A stretch of 64,000 nucleotides of DNA from Panicum virgatum (taxonomy: Eukaryota > Streptophyta > Magnoliopsida > Poales > Poaceae). Position 1 is the stretch's first letter. Each line of letters opens with the position of its first letter. Made by a program: the position numbers and the translations under genes. The notes beneath the pieces are model-generated. The model ran no database searches. It had not been told where the DNA came from and saw only the letters and a list, made by a program, of their open reading frames with translations. The stretch is taken from NCBI RefSeq assembly GCF_016808335.1, contig NC_053148.1:43912930-43976929 (forward strand), given 5' to 3'. Shown in pieces: positions 45,688 to 56,811 of the stretch.

Positions 45688-46028
45688 GGTGTTTAGTTGA
45701 TGAAAATTTTTGGTACAAAGGTCACTTCAAATGTTTGACCAGATGTCGGTAGAGATTTTCGGGCACTAATTAAAAAACTAATTTCAGAACTCGCTTGGAA
45801 ACCGCGAAACGAATCTTTTGAGGTCTTTGACCGTATCATTAGCACATGTGGGGTTACTGTAGCACTTATGGCTAATCATGCACTAATTAGGCTCAAAAAA
45901 TTTGTCTCGTCGTGTACATCTAAGCTGTGCAATTTGTTTTATTTTTTAACTATATTTAATGCTCCATACATGTGTCTAAAGGTGAGGCAAAAAATTTTGG
46001 GTGAAAATTTTTGGTAACTAAACGGGCT
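45688..46028. mobile_element. Tourist-like MITE
   Basis: About 340 bp with inverted ends (GTGTTTAGTTGATGAAAATTT left; the right end GAAAATTTTTGGTAACTAAAC is its approximate inverse) and an internal GTTACTGTAGCAC motif like the other MITEs in the window. TSD not resolved. Confidence 0.6.
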
Positions 46029-46644
46029 CGGCGTTTGTGCTTTCAGTAGTAGGCGACGTTTCCGTCGACAGCGGAGTGCCTGTGGTGACTTCATCAATCT
46101 CGAGGATTTGCCGGCTCAGTCTCTCGAAGGTGTTCATAGGGGTAGGGTTTCGTGCGTGTATTCATAGGGATGAATGTGCGTGCGTGTTTATTAACGTCTG
46201 CGTATGTACTGTGTTTCTAAAAAAAGTGCAAGTAGCAAACTAGCAACGTGCATGCTATTCAGTATTCACTCTCTTGGATCTCGCGCGGCCTAGTTTGCTA
46301 GTTTATTTGATTATTTGCTAGTTTGCTATTTTGTTCGTGCATGCTTCAAGTTCTATATACTTTAGTCAAAATTTGAATTATTTGATCTACCGAAAAACAA
46401 AAATTGCCATTATTTTGTGGACGGAAAGGAGGTCAACGGCTCGGCTCGATGTTCGTGGCAAGCCACAATTGCTGGCCCGGCCCACGACCACGAGCCCTGC
46501 CTTACCCCGGAGTCCCGACTCACTCTGTTCTTGAGAATCTGAAGTTCTGAACCTGCACCTGCAGCAGCAGAGTGCCCGGTCCGGCGGCTCCCCATTCGAC
46601 CATCTCCGGCCGCCGCCCCTCCGTCGGCCCGTCTCCCCAGCGGC

Positions 46645-47740
46645 ATGGGCACCGTCACGGCCGCCGGTAAACCCCCCGACGCCTCTCTCACCCCTCCGGA
46701 GACCCGGTCTCCCCGCGACGACGCCTACCTCTTGACTCTGACAGTCTGACCCTGTTCCCCCGCGGCTCCCCGCAGATCCGCACACCTCCTTCCTCGCCGA
46801 CAAGGACGCCAAGGTCTTCGTCGCCGGGCACCGGGGCCTCGTCGGTTCCGCGGTCGTGCGCCGCCTCCTCTCGCTCGGCTTCACCTCCGTCGTCGTCCGG
46901 ACCCACGCCGAGCTCGACCTCACCCGCCAGGCCGACGTCGAGGCCTTCTTCGCCGCCGAGCGCCCGCGCTACGTCGTCCTCGCCGCCGCCAAGGTCGGCG
47001 GCATCCACGCCAACTCCACCTTCCCCGCCGACTTCATCGCCGCCAACCTCCAGATCCAGACCAACGTCGTCGACGCCGCGCTGCGCTCCGGCTCCGTCCG
47101 CAAGCTCCTCTTCCTGGGCTCCTCCTGCATCTACCCCAAGTTCGCGCCGCAGCCCATCACCGAGGGCGCGCTCCTCTCCGGCCCGCTCGAGCCCACCAAC
47201 GAGTGGTACGCCGTCGCCAAGATCGCCGGCATCAAGATGTGCCAGGCATACCGCATCCAGCACGGCCTCGACGCCGTCTCCGCCATGCCCACCAACCTCT
47301 ACGGCCCGCACGACAACTTCCACCCGGAGAACTCGCACGTCCTGCCCGCGCTCATCCGCAGGTTCCACGAGGCCAAGGCGTGCGACGCCCCCGAGGTCGT
47401 CGTATGGGGCTCGGGCTCGCCGCTGCGGGAGTTCCTGCACGTCGATGACCTCGCCGACGCGGTCATCTTCTTGATGGACCAGTACTCCGGGCTGGAGCAC
47501 GTCAACGTGGGGAGTGGGAGCGAGGTCGCCATCAAGGAGCTCGCTGAGCTGGTGAAGGAGGTGGTGGGGTTCCAGGGGAAGCTGGTGTGGGACTCCAGCA
47601 AGCCGGACGGCACACCCAGGAAGCTCATGGATAGCTCCAAGATACAAGGCATGGGGTGGAAGCCTAAGATCGCCCTCAAGGAGGGCCTCGTCGAAACCTA
47701 CAAATGGTATGTTGAGAATGTCGTCTCTGGCAAGAAGTAG
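46645..47740 (+). CDS. GDP-L-fucose synthase (GER)
   Basis: Two exons, 46645-46666 and 46776-47740, with a GTAAAC..GCAG intron; 987 nt, 328 residues, the normal plant length. The first exon gives MGTVTAA, as in the rice enzyme. It converts GDP-4-keto-6-deoxy-D-mannose to GDP-L-fucose with NADPH, supplying fucosyltransferases for xyloglucan, arabinogalactan and N-glycans. Motifs: Rossmann AGHRGLVGS (near residue 24), GSSCIYP (122-128), catalytic Tyr152 and Lys156 (YAVAK), [16 protein letters not shown] and [16 protein letters not shown]. The frame is intact and very GC-rich. It is head-to-head with the diverged copy at 25932-27053, about 19.6 kb away. Confidence 0.95.
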
Positions 47741-48617
47741 AGCCTTGCTTGCCAGTGGTGGTGGTGTCTTTCTCTCCATAGCTACTCTTGCAAGTTGGTG
47801 TCATGATTTCTAGTGTTCCTATGGTTGTTGATTATCAGATCATACGATTCTGTTTTACTACCCACATAGAAGAGGTTTGTTATAATGTTATGTGTTGGCT
47901 GAATAATCTGTGGGTCAAATTTGTATACTGCTAGGATCATAATTGATCTTGAACACTTTTTGGTGATTAGAAAGTTTAACGACCATCTGATGGATGGATG
48001 TTCTTGGCCTAGAAACAACTGCTTGTTGATTGAGCGAGCTCTGTTTGATTTGTTGAATTTCACAATGTATTCAGAAAAAAAACAGTGCTTCTTTCAGTTT
48101 GTACTCTACTGATGACTATTGAGATTTGACTATTTGAGAGGAACTTTTATTCAAAGATGATGCCTTCAACTGATTCTGATGCCATTAATAGGAAGGTTCA
48201 GTACGTCACTGGAGAGTAGTTTGCTTAAGAATAGAGTTTCGCTCTTCTGATTCAGTAAGCACTCTGCTAACACCATCTTTTGTCGAACTATATTGTAACC
48301 GACTATGTTTGGTAAGCACTTTATCCACTCAGAATGTAACTTTGTCTTCTAAAAATGGTGAAAGTTGGCCTTCAGCTGAAGTAAATAGAAAAACTCAGAA
48401 GGGGGAAACACATTTCTGGATGAGGCATTCAGGTGCCTGTGACTTCACTCTTCGAAATGTGATATTATAGTAGAAGCCTATCCCCCTTCTTATATGTTCA
48501 CCATATTGGACATTAACTGGACTGCAGATATCTTGGCAAAGTTCACTCCCTATGGAAGTTGTCTAGTAACTAGTATTAACTTAAGAAAAAGGACCACAGT
48601 TGACCTTTTTGTATGAC
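47741..48617. other. 3' flank of fucose synthase gene
   Basis: AT-rich sequence that begins with the 3' UTR. No further gene or repeat boundary is seen before the Harbinger element. Confidence 0.5.
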
Positions 48618-49418
48618 TTAGGCTACTTCCAGCAGCACTCCAGTCGCGGATGCGGATAACATCATCAATGCGCAACCGGACCCAGCACTATCGTCGCGGG
48701 AGACGGACTCCGTTCCAGCAAAATGCGAATGCGGGCGCGAAAATAGTCCTACGGGCGCGAGAGCCGGTTTCTTCCCGCCAGAAACGGCGAGCGGGAGCGG
48801 AGGGGGGATCCGGACCTTGGCGAGCCTCGGCCCCGCGCCGGGCACCGGCGGCGCAGTGCAGTGGCGACGCGGCGCGGGCGACTGCCCGCATCAGGAGAAG
48901 GAGCCGGTGGCGGTGGCGGCGGCGGCCGGAGGTGCGCGCAGGCAGGGCGAGGCGGGGGCGCGGCGGTAGAGAGCATGTGCCCAGCGGAGGCGACCGACGA
49001 CGGGGTCGGCGAGCTGAAGGTCGACGTCCATCCTCACGCGTCCACAGCGGTACGGCCTTCGGTCCTCCAAGCATTGAGGTAGCGGGCGGAGGGCGTTGGA
49101 TTACAGACCAAGTGAGCATCAGAACGAGGTATAGGCGTACAGCCCCCATGTATTTGCATAATCGATCTGATTGCTTGCTCCTTTGTTCAAATCAACGGAA
49201 TACATCAGCCATGTATTTGCTAATCATTTTGATTACTTGTTCGCTTGTTCAAATCGACGGATTGTTCAAAGGAACATATTGTTTTAGCAAGAACCTTAAA
49301 TGTTCAGGGGCAATTTTGTATCTTTGCTTAATTGTTGTAGCTGAAGATGGCCTGGAGAAGGGCAAGAAAGCGCTAGCGCGAGTTGCAGCAGTTCCACGCC
49401 CACCATGAGCTTCTGACC

Positions 49419-50709
49419 ATGACAACCATTGTTCAAATTATTGAAGAAGAAGAAGAAGAAGAACATCCTCGCCGCGGCTCTATAGTTGGCAGGAAAACGG
49501 TGCCCAGGGACAGGTTCAGCGGCTATTGGAGGTTGATGCAAGATTATTTCCTCGATCCTCCAGTCTTCGACGATAATCACTTCCGTTGCCGGTTAGTTTC
49601 GCTCCATGGATTTTTCTCTGTAGCTTGAGTGTGAAAATCTCTATTGGATGACATATACGTCTATGTGCAGCTTTCGAATGTGCAAAGCTATGTTTATTGA
49701 CATTTGCCATGCTGTTGCGGCGCGGAATGACTACTTCAAGAGGAAACCCAATGCCGTAGGTCTGCCGGGGTTCACCACGGTACAGAAGGTAACCGTTGCC
49801 TTGCGTTTGCTTGCATATGGAGGGTGTGCGGACCGCCTTGTTGAGTACATTCGTATGGGGGAGACCACCATCCTTGAGAGCCTGGATCACTTCACTAGGA
49901 CTGTGATTGATCTCTATGGACAGTCGTATCTTAGACCACCCAATGCTGAAGACATTGCTAGGCTCCTTCGGAAAGCAGAAGAAAGAGGATTTCCCGGCAT
50001 GATTGGTAGTATCGATTGTATGCATTGGGAGTGGGAGAAGTGCCCTACAAGTTGGCACGGTCAATATAGGGGCCATTACAAGAAACCTACAATTATCCTT
50101 GAGGCTGTAGCAAGTTATGATTTTAGGATTTGGCATGCCTTCTTTGGCATGCCAGGATCTTGCAATGATATTAATGTCTTACATCGATCTCCGGTATTTG
50201 ACAACCTTGCTAGAGGCATTGGACCTGCAGTGAATTTCAATGTCAATGGGAGGGATTACAATATGGGATATTATCTTGCTAATGGTATCTACCCTCCTTG
50301 GGCTACTTTGATCAATGGCATCTCTAGTCCTCAAAGCAATAAGCACAAGTACTTTACACTTAAACAAGCGGAGTACCGGAAGGATGTGGAGCGTGCATTT
50401 GGTGTGCTGCAAGAAAAGTATGCAATCATGAAGGGACCAGCTAGGAGGTTCAGTCCAGTGGCACTCAAGTATATAGTTGATTGTGTAATCATCCTACACA
50501 ATATGGGTATTGAATATGAGAAAGGAATGGAGGAATTGAGAATTGAAGATTATGACGACGCGACAAGGCCAACGTTAGCTCCTAATCGAAACATTCCTAA
50601 AATTCTTAGATTGATTGCACGACACCGCCAAATCCAAAGCCGATCGGCTAATGAACAGCTGAAAGCCGATCTGATTGAGCATGTTTGGAACAAGTTCGGG
50701 GCTCAGTAG
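49419..50709 (+). CDS. PIF/Harbinger transposase (DDE_Tnp_4)
   Basis: Two exons, 49419-49591 and 49671-50709, joined by a GTTAGT..GCAG intron to give 1212 nt and 403 residues. The N-terminus has a Glu run, then RDRFSGYWRLMQDYFLDPP. The catalytic triad is visible: Asp in MIGSIDCMHWEW, Asp in GSCNDINVL and Glu in KDVERAFGVLQ. The helix-turn-helix-like region FTTVQKVTVALRLLAYG precedes it. The transposase cuts and joins element ends and requires ORF1 as partner. The frame is intact, so it may still be functional. Confidence 0.92.
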
Positions 50710-50837
50710 GTCAGTTTGAAATATCGAATTGCATGAACCTCTTCTCTAATATTTGTTTGAAATTTTTTATCAACGCTTATATGTATGACTAAAATCTTTT
50801 GTGTAGGACCACCATCATCATAGATCTTTGGAGTGGA

Positions 50838-51450
50838 AGGTGTACCATGGGGTAGCGTGCTGTGTGTATTTTGGACAGTTAATGGAATGAAGTTAAGTGC
50901 TAGGCTGATCTTTAGGTTTGTTTAGCACCTGTAGAAGTCACCATGCAGTGTATGTTCTGTAAAACCAGTATGTGTACCATGGGGGTAGGCTGTTGTGTGT
51001 ATTTTGGACAGTTAATGGAATGAAGTTAAGTGCTAGGCTGATCTTTAGGTTTGTTTAGCACATGTAGAAGTCACCATGCAGTGTATGTTCTGTAAAACCA
51101 GTATGTTCTGTATGTATCTCCTTTTAACTGAATGATCTTGTATGTTCTGTCAAAATTCTGGAGACAGATGTACACTAAGTCAAATATTTTCATGGGAATG
51201 AAATGCTGAAATTAGTCCCCAACTGAGTTACTACGATGTCCAATTCAGGGTCATGCATAGTTCAACACATAATTATTATTGTACTAGTTTAGGGAACATT
51301 CAGGGTCATGCATAGTTCAACACATAATTCGATAATTGTACAAGTTCAGCGAACATCCCGGTCATGCATAGTTCAACACATAATTCGATAATTGTACTAG
51401 TTCAGGGAACATCCCGGTCATACATAGTTCAACACATAATTCGATAAAGA
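50838..51450. repeat. Tandem repeats in Harbinger interior
   Basis: A 133-bp unit (with GTATTTTGGACAGTTAATGG) is duplicated at about 50838-51105. A separate unit of about 56 bp (GTCATGCATAGTTCAACACA) occurs four times at about 51249-51440. Confidence 0.8.
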
Positions 51451-51467
51451 AGCTGATAAAATCGCAT

Positions 51468-52937
51468 CTACTGCCCACCAGGGCCACTGGAACCATCATC
51501 TCTGAAGCTCATAGCAGATATCTTCTTCTGTTTGTTGATGTAGTCATCGCGGACCCATGGTTGCATCTTCTCGACATCCATGGTCATGATCCGTTCTTCC
51601 CGATCTTCCTTCTGCAGTTGGAGCATCTCTTTTTGTACCTCCACTTGGGCTTTCTGGATTTGTAGTTGCTCTTCCTGTATAGCGAGTTTGCGTTCAGAGC
51701 GAGAAGCGATTTCTTTAGCCTCATCTTCGCTTGCAGCCTGAACCCGTACTTCATAAGCGCTCCGATCCATGGACATCTTTTGCAGGACTTCAAAGCAAGT
51801 TGAAGATGAGGAAGAGGTGCTGTTGCGCGTCTTCTTGGCCTTGTCTCTTCCATTTGGCCTATCAATTCGAGGAGGAAGCGTTGGGTCTACATTTTCCTCC
51901 ATAGGTTGGACAGCCGGCTCCTCATTGCTTGCAGAGGCTGTAGCGAGCCACTCGTTCCGCTTCATCTCATTGCGTAATATAAACCAACAATGAATGAACT
52001 TGAAAGTGGTACCGACAATTCCCTCATACATCTGGAGAGCGTCTTTCACCTGCACATACAACCATGGACTGAAGTTAAATGGTAGTCCAACTATAATCTA
52101 AAAGGAATATGATTTAGTGTTCTTCAATTACTGATTTTCTTTGTGCTAGTCCAACTATATTCTAAAAGGAATAAGAGATGTTTTACAGACTGAAGTTAAA
52201 TGGTAGTCCAACTATAATCTAAAAAGAATATGATTTAGTGTTCTTCAATTACTAATTTCCTTTGTGCTAGTCCAACTATATTCTAAAAGGAATAAGAGAT
52301 GTTTTACAGACTGAAGTTAAATGATTCAACCCTTCTATACTCCAGACAAGAGTTCTATTTTATCTATGAGTGTTTCCTTACCTTGTCACCATCGTTCTTG
52401 TCACTCTGGTTTTTCCGTTCAATCTCAGAGTAAAACCCACAAAATCTTGAAGTATCCTTCTGGATATCAGCCCACCTATGCTGCAGGGAAGACTGGGACC
52501 TGGTACGTTCACTATCTTCGAAGCTTTTATCCTTCCCCAATAGGATCGGATTGGCTGGTTGGTTCCCACAATAGGATCCTTGCTCACATTAATGTACGCT
52601 GAGCATAAGGATTCATCCTCCCTTGTTGAGAAGTTCTTCAAACGTTTGGAAGTTCCTTTCCTGCGTGCTTCGGGGGCGCTAGGTTGAGCTGGCACAGCAG
52701 TGTTCATGTTCTCGGACCCCTTTAAATGCATATAAGAAAATAGTCGGTGCTAACACATTAAATAATGTTTTGCTAAAAGAAAAGGGAAACACAATTTCAA
52801 TGCCATACATCTGGAGGGAGGTTGTTAAGTTGCTGTTCAGTGGGCATGTAGGCTTCACCTATGTCGATGCCAAGGGTGTAATTAACCTCACCAATTGGTT
52901 GAGAGACATTACCCATTCCTTGCCACATGTTCTCCAT
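51468..52937 (-). pseudogene. Harbinger ORF1 (MYB/SANT-like, NAM-associated C-terminus), one frameshift
   Basis: Three exons, 52937-52809, 52719-52382 and 52049-51468, with GT..AG introns. Exon 1 begins MENMWQGMGNVSQP. Exon 2 holds the SANT-like region (NFSTREDESLCSAYINVSKD, QPIRSYWGRI). Exon 3 holds FKFIHCWFILRN and a long Gln/Glu/Lys coiled coil. Total is 1049 nt, one base short of 350 codons. The shift lies near 52550, where SYWG must continue as KDKSFEDSERTRSQSSLQHRW in another frame. The protein normally binds element ends and imports the transposase. It may be newly inactivated, or there may be a base-call error. Confidence 0.8.
52068..52330. repeat. Tandem duplication in ORF1 intron
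   Basis: A unit of about 122 bp beginning GACTGAAGTTAAATGGTAGTCC is repeated twice with a partial third copy at 52311. The inner phrase AGTCCAACTATA(A/T)TCTAAAA recurs four times. Confidence 0.8.
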
Positions 52938-54237
52938 TGATCCCCTGTCATATATGCAATATTCGCTATGGTGAAGACTAGAGCGTAGCCGAGGATAAAA
53001 ATACCATACTATTGCCATCATTTGAGCACAAACAAAGAGGTTACCGTATAAACTTTAACAATTATACATGCATACACAACATAATCAGCACATAGCACAT
53101 GTCAAAGGTGGATAAAATCAAGTTTTGTCTAACAGGTTCTTCATGTTTTTTATAATTTCTGCTACACAATGGCAATCGTTGGAAAGCAAAGTGTGTCAAC
53201 CTCTTAATTCAAACCTACATGATAATCTGCCTCTACCAAAACCCAAGATTTCAAAAAGAAAGGAGATTCATTTGTGACCTAGAAATCAAGAAATCTCGCG
53301 AACTCCTTTGACCCTTCTCGACGTAGAATAGATGTTCTTCCCGGCACCCAAATCCCTGGATGTACGCGTTCCCCATAAGGTGGAAAATATCACGGCGCCC
53401 CCAAATCCCTGCGCGTTCCCGACACGGGTGGAAAATAAACCGGCCTATGCATTTCATCCACCTCCAGATCGAGCCCTATACCACCAATCCAGAACATGGG
53501 AGATCCAAGAACTCACCTTGTATCAGCTGTAGTCGCCGGAGCCAACGAAGAACTGGCACTCCCGGGTGAAGAGGAGCCTAGGGATTTCGTGCGTCGTCCC
53601 TGCTTCCGCCTTTCTTGACATGCTTCTCTGCTTTCCCCCTGCTGTGTGCTCCGAGATCTGGCCTTCAACTCCAGGTCCAGGCTTGTGGTGATCGGGGGAG
53701 GCAACCTTCGTGCTCGGGCGGAAGAGTCCGGGGCTGGGAAGGCTCGGGCGGAAGAGTCGCGGGCTGGGGAAGGAAGCAGTTGATTTTCTTGGATGCGGAG
53801 ATGAGAGAGAATGAATGAAAATGGGGTACGCGTCGGACCGATCCGTTTTTTGCGCGCTCGCACCCGCAGTCTGCTGGACGCCGCTACAGTTGTCAAGAAA
53901 GCGAATTTTCCGCTTGCGCATGCTGATAGGGGGCCTGCTGGAAACAGCCTTAGGAAAGCACAACCTGTAATCAGTACAGCAATCTCTTTCGTTTCTTCAT
54001 CTGTAGTTTTAAAGCAGCAGAAACCTCTTAGGCTCATGACAGCAAAATTTTGATTTTTGTTTTACTTTTTTCTGATACTGAACATTATTTGGTTTACGCT
54101 AAAGCAGATAGCAAGCGTGACATAAAAATGAGCAAACTGGATTCCCAAGGTATGCTGCCTGACGAAGACAGTACGATCAGCTCCTCGATTGCTACGGCAG
54201 CACGGTTGCTACTGGTGGCGGAGACAGTGGGCCCTGA

Positions 54238-54640
54238 AGGCTTATTTAGTGTCTAATTACAGTTTATTTAGGTTCATTAGATTCGTCTCGCGATTTACAG
54301 GCAGCAGTCGCAATGCGTTTTTTATTTCGTCTAAATTTAAGTCTCCATACAGGTGCCGGAAAAAAATTGGAATTTTGATTTTTGGAACTAAACACGGCGT
54401 TTAGTTGCATCCAAAATTCTAAAACTTTATAAGATTCCCTGTCACATCGAATTTTTCAACGCAATACATGAAGTATTAAATCTACACGAAATAAAAAACT
54501 AATTGCATAGTTTGCTTGTAAATCACGAGACGAATCTAATGAGCCTAATTAATCTATGACGGAATAATAATTACCAAATACAAACGAAATTACTACAGTG
54601 TTTTACACCCTAAAATTTTTGCAACTAAACAAGGGTAGCA
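54238..54640. mobile_element. Two adjacent Tourist-like MITE fragments
   Basis: 54238-54395 holds a right half (GATTCGTCTCGCGATTTAC to GGAACTAAACACGGCG). 54396-54640 is a fuller copy from GTTTAGTTGCATCC to GCAACTAAACAAGGG, with the core ACGAGACGAATCTAATGAGC. They abut and may be one composite insertion. Confidence 0.6.
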
Positions 54641-55145
54641 GTGGGATGTTGCAACTCGTAGACCGTAATCACGAGTCTCGACTCTCGACTCTTGAGCAGA
54701 ACAAGATGCGATCTGGATTGTGAATTTGGATTGCCGCCGGCTAGGGTTCTTGACATGTTAATATATACCTGGCTATCACAGATTGGATGGCTGCGATATA
54801 GCTACAACATCTGACGGTGACGGGTGATGGATGCTTTAATTAGGACGTGGGGTAAAAATATCAGGAAATGTGTGGTGCAGTTACCCACGTGATATTTCTG
54901 AGTACACGACCATACAAGCTTGCCGACTGGGATTAACTTACAGCCCTTGGCAACTTAAAAGGATTCCCAACTATGCCAAGAAAAACAGTCAGCCACAAAT
55001 ATATATGTGTTGGCCATTCGTCAAATACCCGAAGGTGTTTAGATTTACAGTCGGCCATTTAAAAACCGTTGGCCATTCTTAACTTTACCGAGGGGCTGTC
55101 GGTAAACAATAAAAACAGTAGGCCAAAGTTAGGATTCTAGTAGTG
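54641..55145. mobile_element. CACTA-like terminus fragment
   Basis: The sequence ends with ATTCTAGTAGTG at 55145, whose complement CACTACTAGAATCC is a typical CACTA end. GGCCA and TGGCC motifs repeat upstream. The left end was not found, so this is probably a partial copy. Confidence 0.4.
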
Positions 55146-55148
55146 AGA

Positions 55149-55478
55149 GGGTGTGTTTAGATCACTTTGTATTTTTGGAAAGGAATCTTCAATATTTGAA
55201 GTATTAAATGCAGATTAATCACAAAACTAATTATAGATCTCGTTTATAAACTACAAGACGAATATAATGAGGCTAATTAATCCATCATTAGAGTATGTTT
55301 ACTGTAGCATTATTGTAGCAACTTTGCGTCTAATCACGTCATAATTAGACTCATTAGATTCGTCTCGCGATTTATAGTCCATTTGTATAATGCGATTTAT
55401 TTTTCGACTACATTTAGTACATCATGCAAGTGATTTATAAAAATTTTGCATTTTAGATTTTGGGATCTAAATAGGGCC
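55149..55478. mobile_element. Tourist-like MITE (330 bp)
   Basis: Close relative of the element at 12984: GGGTGTGTTTAGATC at left and GATCTAAATAGGGCC at right, flanked by AGA (55146-55148 and 55479-55481). Confidence 0.75.
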
Positions 55479-55499
55479 AGAATCCACAAGGATGCAATC

Positions 55500-55571
55500 T
55501 CTGTTGTAGTCTAGCTGGTTAGGATACTCGTTTCTCACCAAGAGACCAGGGTTCGAGTCCCGGCAACGGAA
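55500..55571 (+). pseudogene. tRNA-Glu(CTC)-like sequence, probably pseudogene
   Basis: The acceptor stem TCTGTTG pairs with CAACGGA over seven bases (one G-T). The D-arm TAGTCTAGCTGGTTAGGATA, the anticodon loop TTCTCAC (CTC) and the T-arm GGTTCGAGTCCC follow the plant tRNA-Glu pattern. Compared with a normal tRNA-Glu, the anticodon stem lacks one base and pairs poorly, and the T-stem has a mismatch. It is more likely a decayed gene or tRNA-derived repeat than a working tRNA. A T-rich tract follows. Confidence 0.6.
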
Positions 55572-55684
55572 TTTTTTTATTTTCTGGTCCAACGGATTTT
55601 TTTTATTTTCTGGCCCTACACTTTTCTGAGTTTTTTTTTGTCACATGTACTTCCGTTTTTGGTTGCACTTTGATGCGTCAGCTA

Positions 55685-56555
55685 GGGGCTGTTTCCAGCA
55701 GCTCCCTCATCCCATCTCGCATGCGTAAAATGGGGATCGGGAGCTACTGTTCCTCCGTCCAGCAGATCTCGGATGCGGAATCGCAAAACCCGGGGCGAGG
55801 GATTCGCATTCTCTCCTCTTCGCAAACATCACGCCCGCTGTAGTAGCTGGTCTCCCGCGCGGTGAAACTTCCGCACCGCCCCAGCCCGTCGCCGCTAGCA
55901 GCCATCGCCAAGCCGGGGCCGCCGCCGCTTGCTGCCGTAATGGCCATAGGCCCCGCCGCCAGATGTAGCTGTGCTGCCAACCGAGGCATCGTCGTCGCTG
56001 CGCCGCCACAGTCCCACAAGGCTGCCGGATGTGGCCTGCGCCGTCGATAGAGGAGCGGCGCGCCAATGCTCCAGCCCGCGATGGGGCCGCCGACTCCCGC
56101 CAAGCCACTGCTGCCTCACCCCGCGAAGGCATGCCAGGGCCGTCAACGGGCTACAGGCCACGCCGCCACTGCTGGGGCCGTGCGGAGCCTCAGACGCCGT
56201 CGCATGTGGCTGCGCAGCCATGCCAAATCCGCCAGAGTGGAGCCAAGCCGGAGCCAGCCGAACTACAGGAGCTGCAGCTTGGAGCTTGGCCGTCGTCGCC
56301 TCTCGAGTCCGACCTCGCCGCCGCAGCCTGTCGCATTGGTTCTTGCGGAGAGAACCAGAGAGAAGATGTGCAGTGGTTGGACGTTGGAGCCTTGGAGATA
56401 AGGTCCATCGTGGTGGGGTCCACAGGCCTTTTTCGCATGCGTTCTCGTAGTCTGCTGGAACTCAGATTGCGAATGCGAAGGCTGTGTGTGGAGCCACGTC
56501 TCGAATGCAGAGCAAAATGCGCGTTCACATTCGCACGTTGCTGGAAACACACCTC
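55685..56555. mobile_element. Nonautonomous Harbinger-related element, GC-rich
   Basis: The left end GGCTGTTTCCAGCAG matches the right terminus of the Harbinger element at 48621-53949. The right end complements to GTGTTTCCAGCAACGTGCGAATG. The interior is GC-rich, with open but unrecognised frames, possibly captured host DNA. The TSD is unresolved. Confidence 0.55.
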
Positions 56556-56811
56556 AGTCCTGGGTGTGATAATGGGGCACCAAGTCACCAACGCACTTCA
56601 AAAGGGAAAAGAAAAAAGGATGCCTTGCTTCCTTCCCTCCATTTCCCCTTTGCCTCCTCAGCTGAAAAAGCGCAGCCAACCACACTCCATGATCCTCGTC
56701 TCCGTCCACACCTGCATCGGCTATGCAGCCGAACTGCGGCTGCTGCTGCAAAGGCTATAAACCACACCACGGGCCCTGCGCCACGGCTGCCTTCGCAAGC
56801 GTAGCGCAGGC

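Larger units (their letters stand above)
48621..53949. mobile_element. PIF/Harbinger transposon (5329 bp), near complete
   Basis: Ends GGCTACTTCCAGCAG (left) and GGCTGTTTCCAGCAG (complement of right), with TSD TTA at 48618-48620 and 53950-53952. It carries both proteins needed by the superfamily, transposase on the plus strand and MYB-like ORF1 on the minus strand, in convergent orientation. The region between them (50840-51450) has tandem repeats. The transposase is open throughout; ORF1 has one apparent one-base deletion. Confidence 0.92.

Noticed and set aside
46688..47779. 363-codon minus-strand frame over the fucose synthase exon
   Set aside because: Shadow of the GC-rich sense gene; the sense protein has all catalytic motifs.
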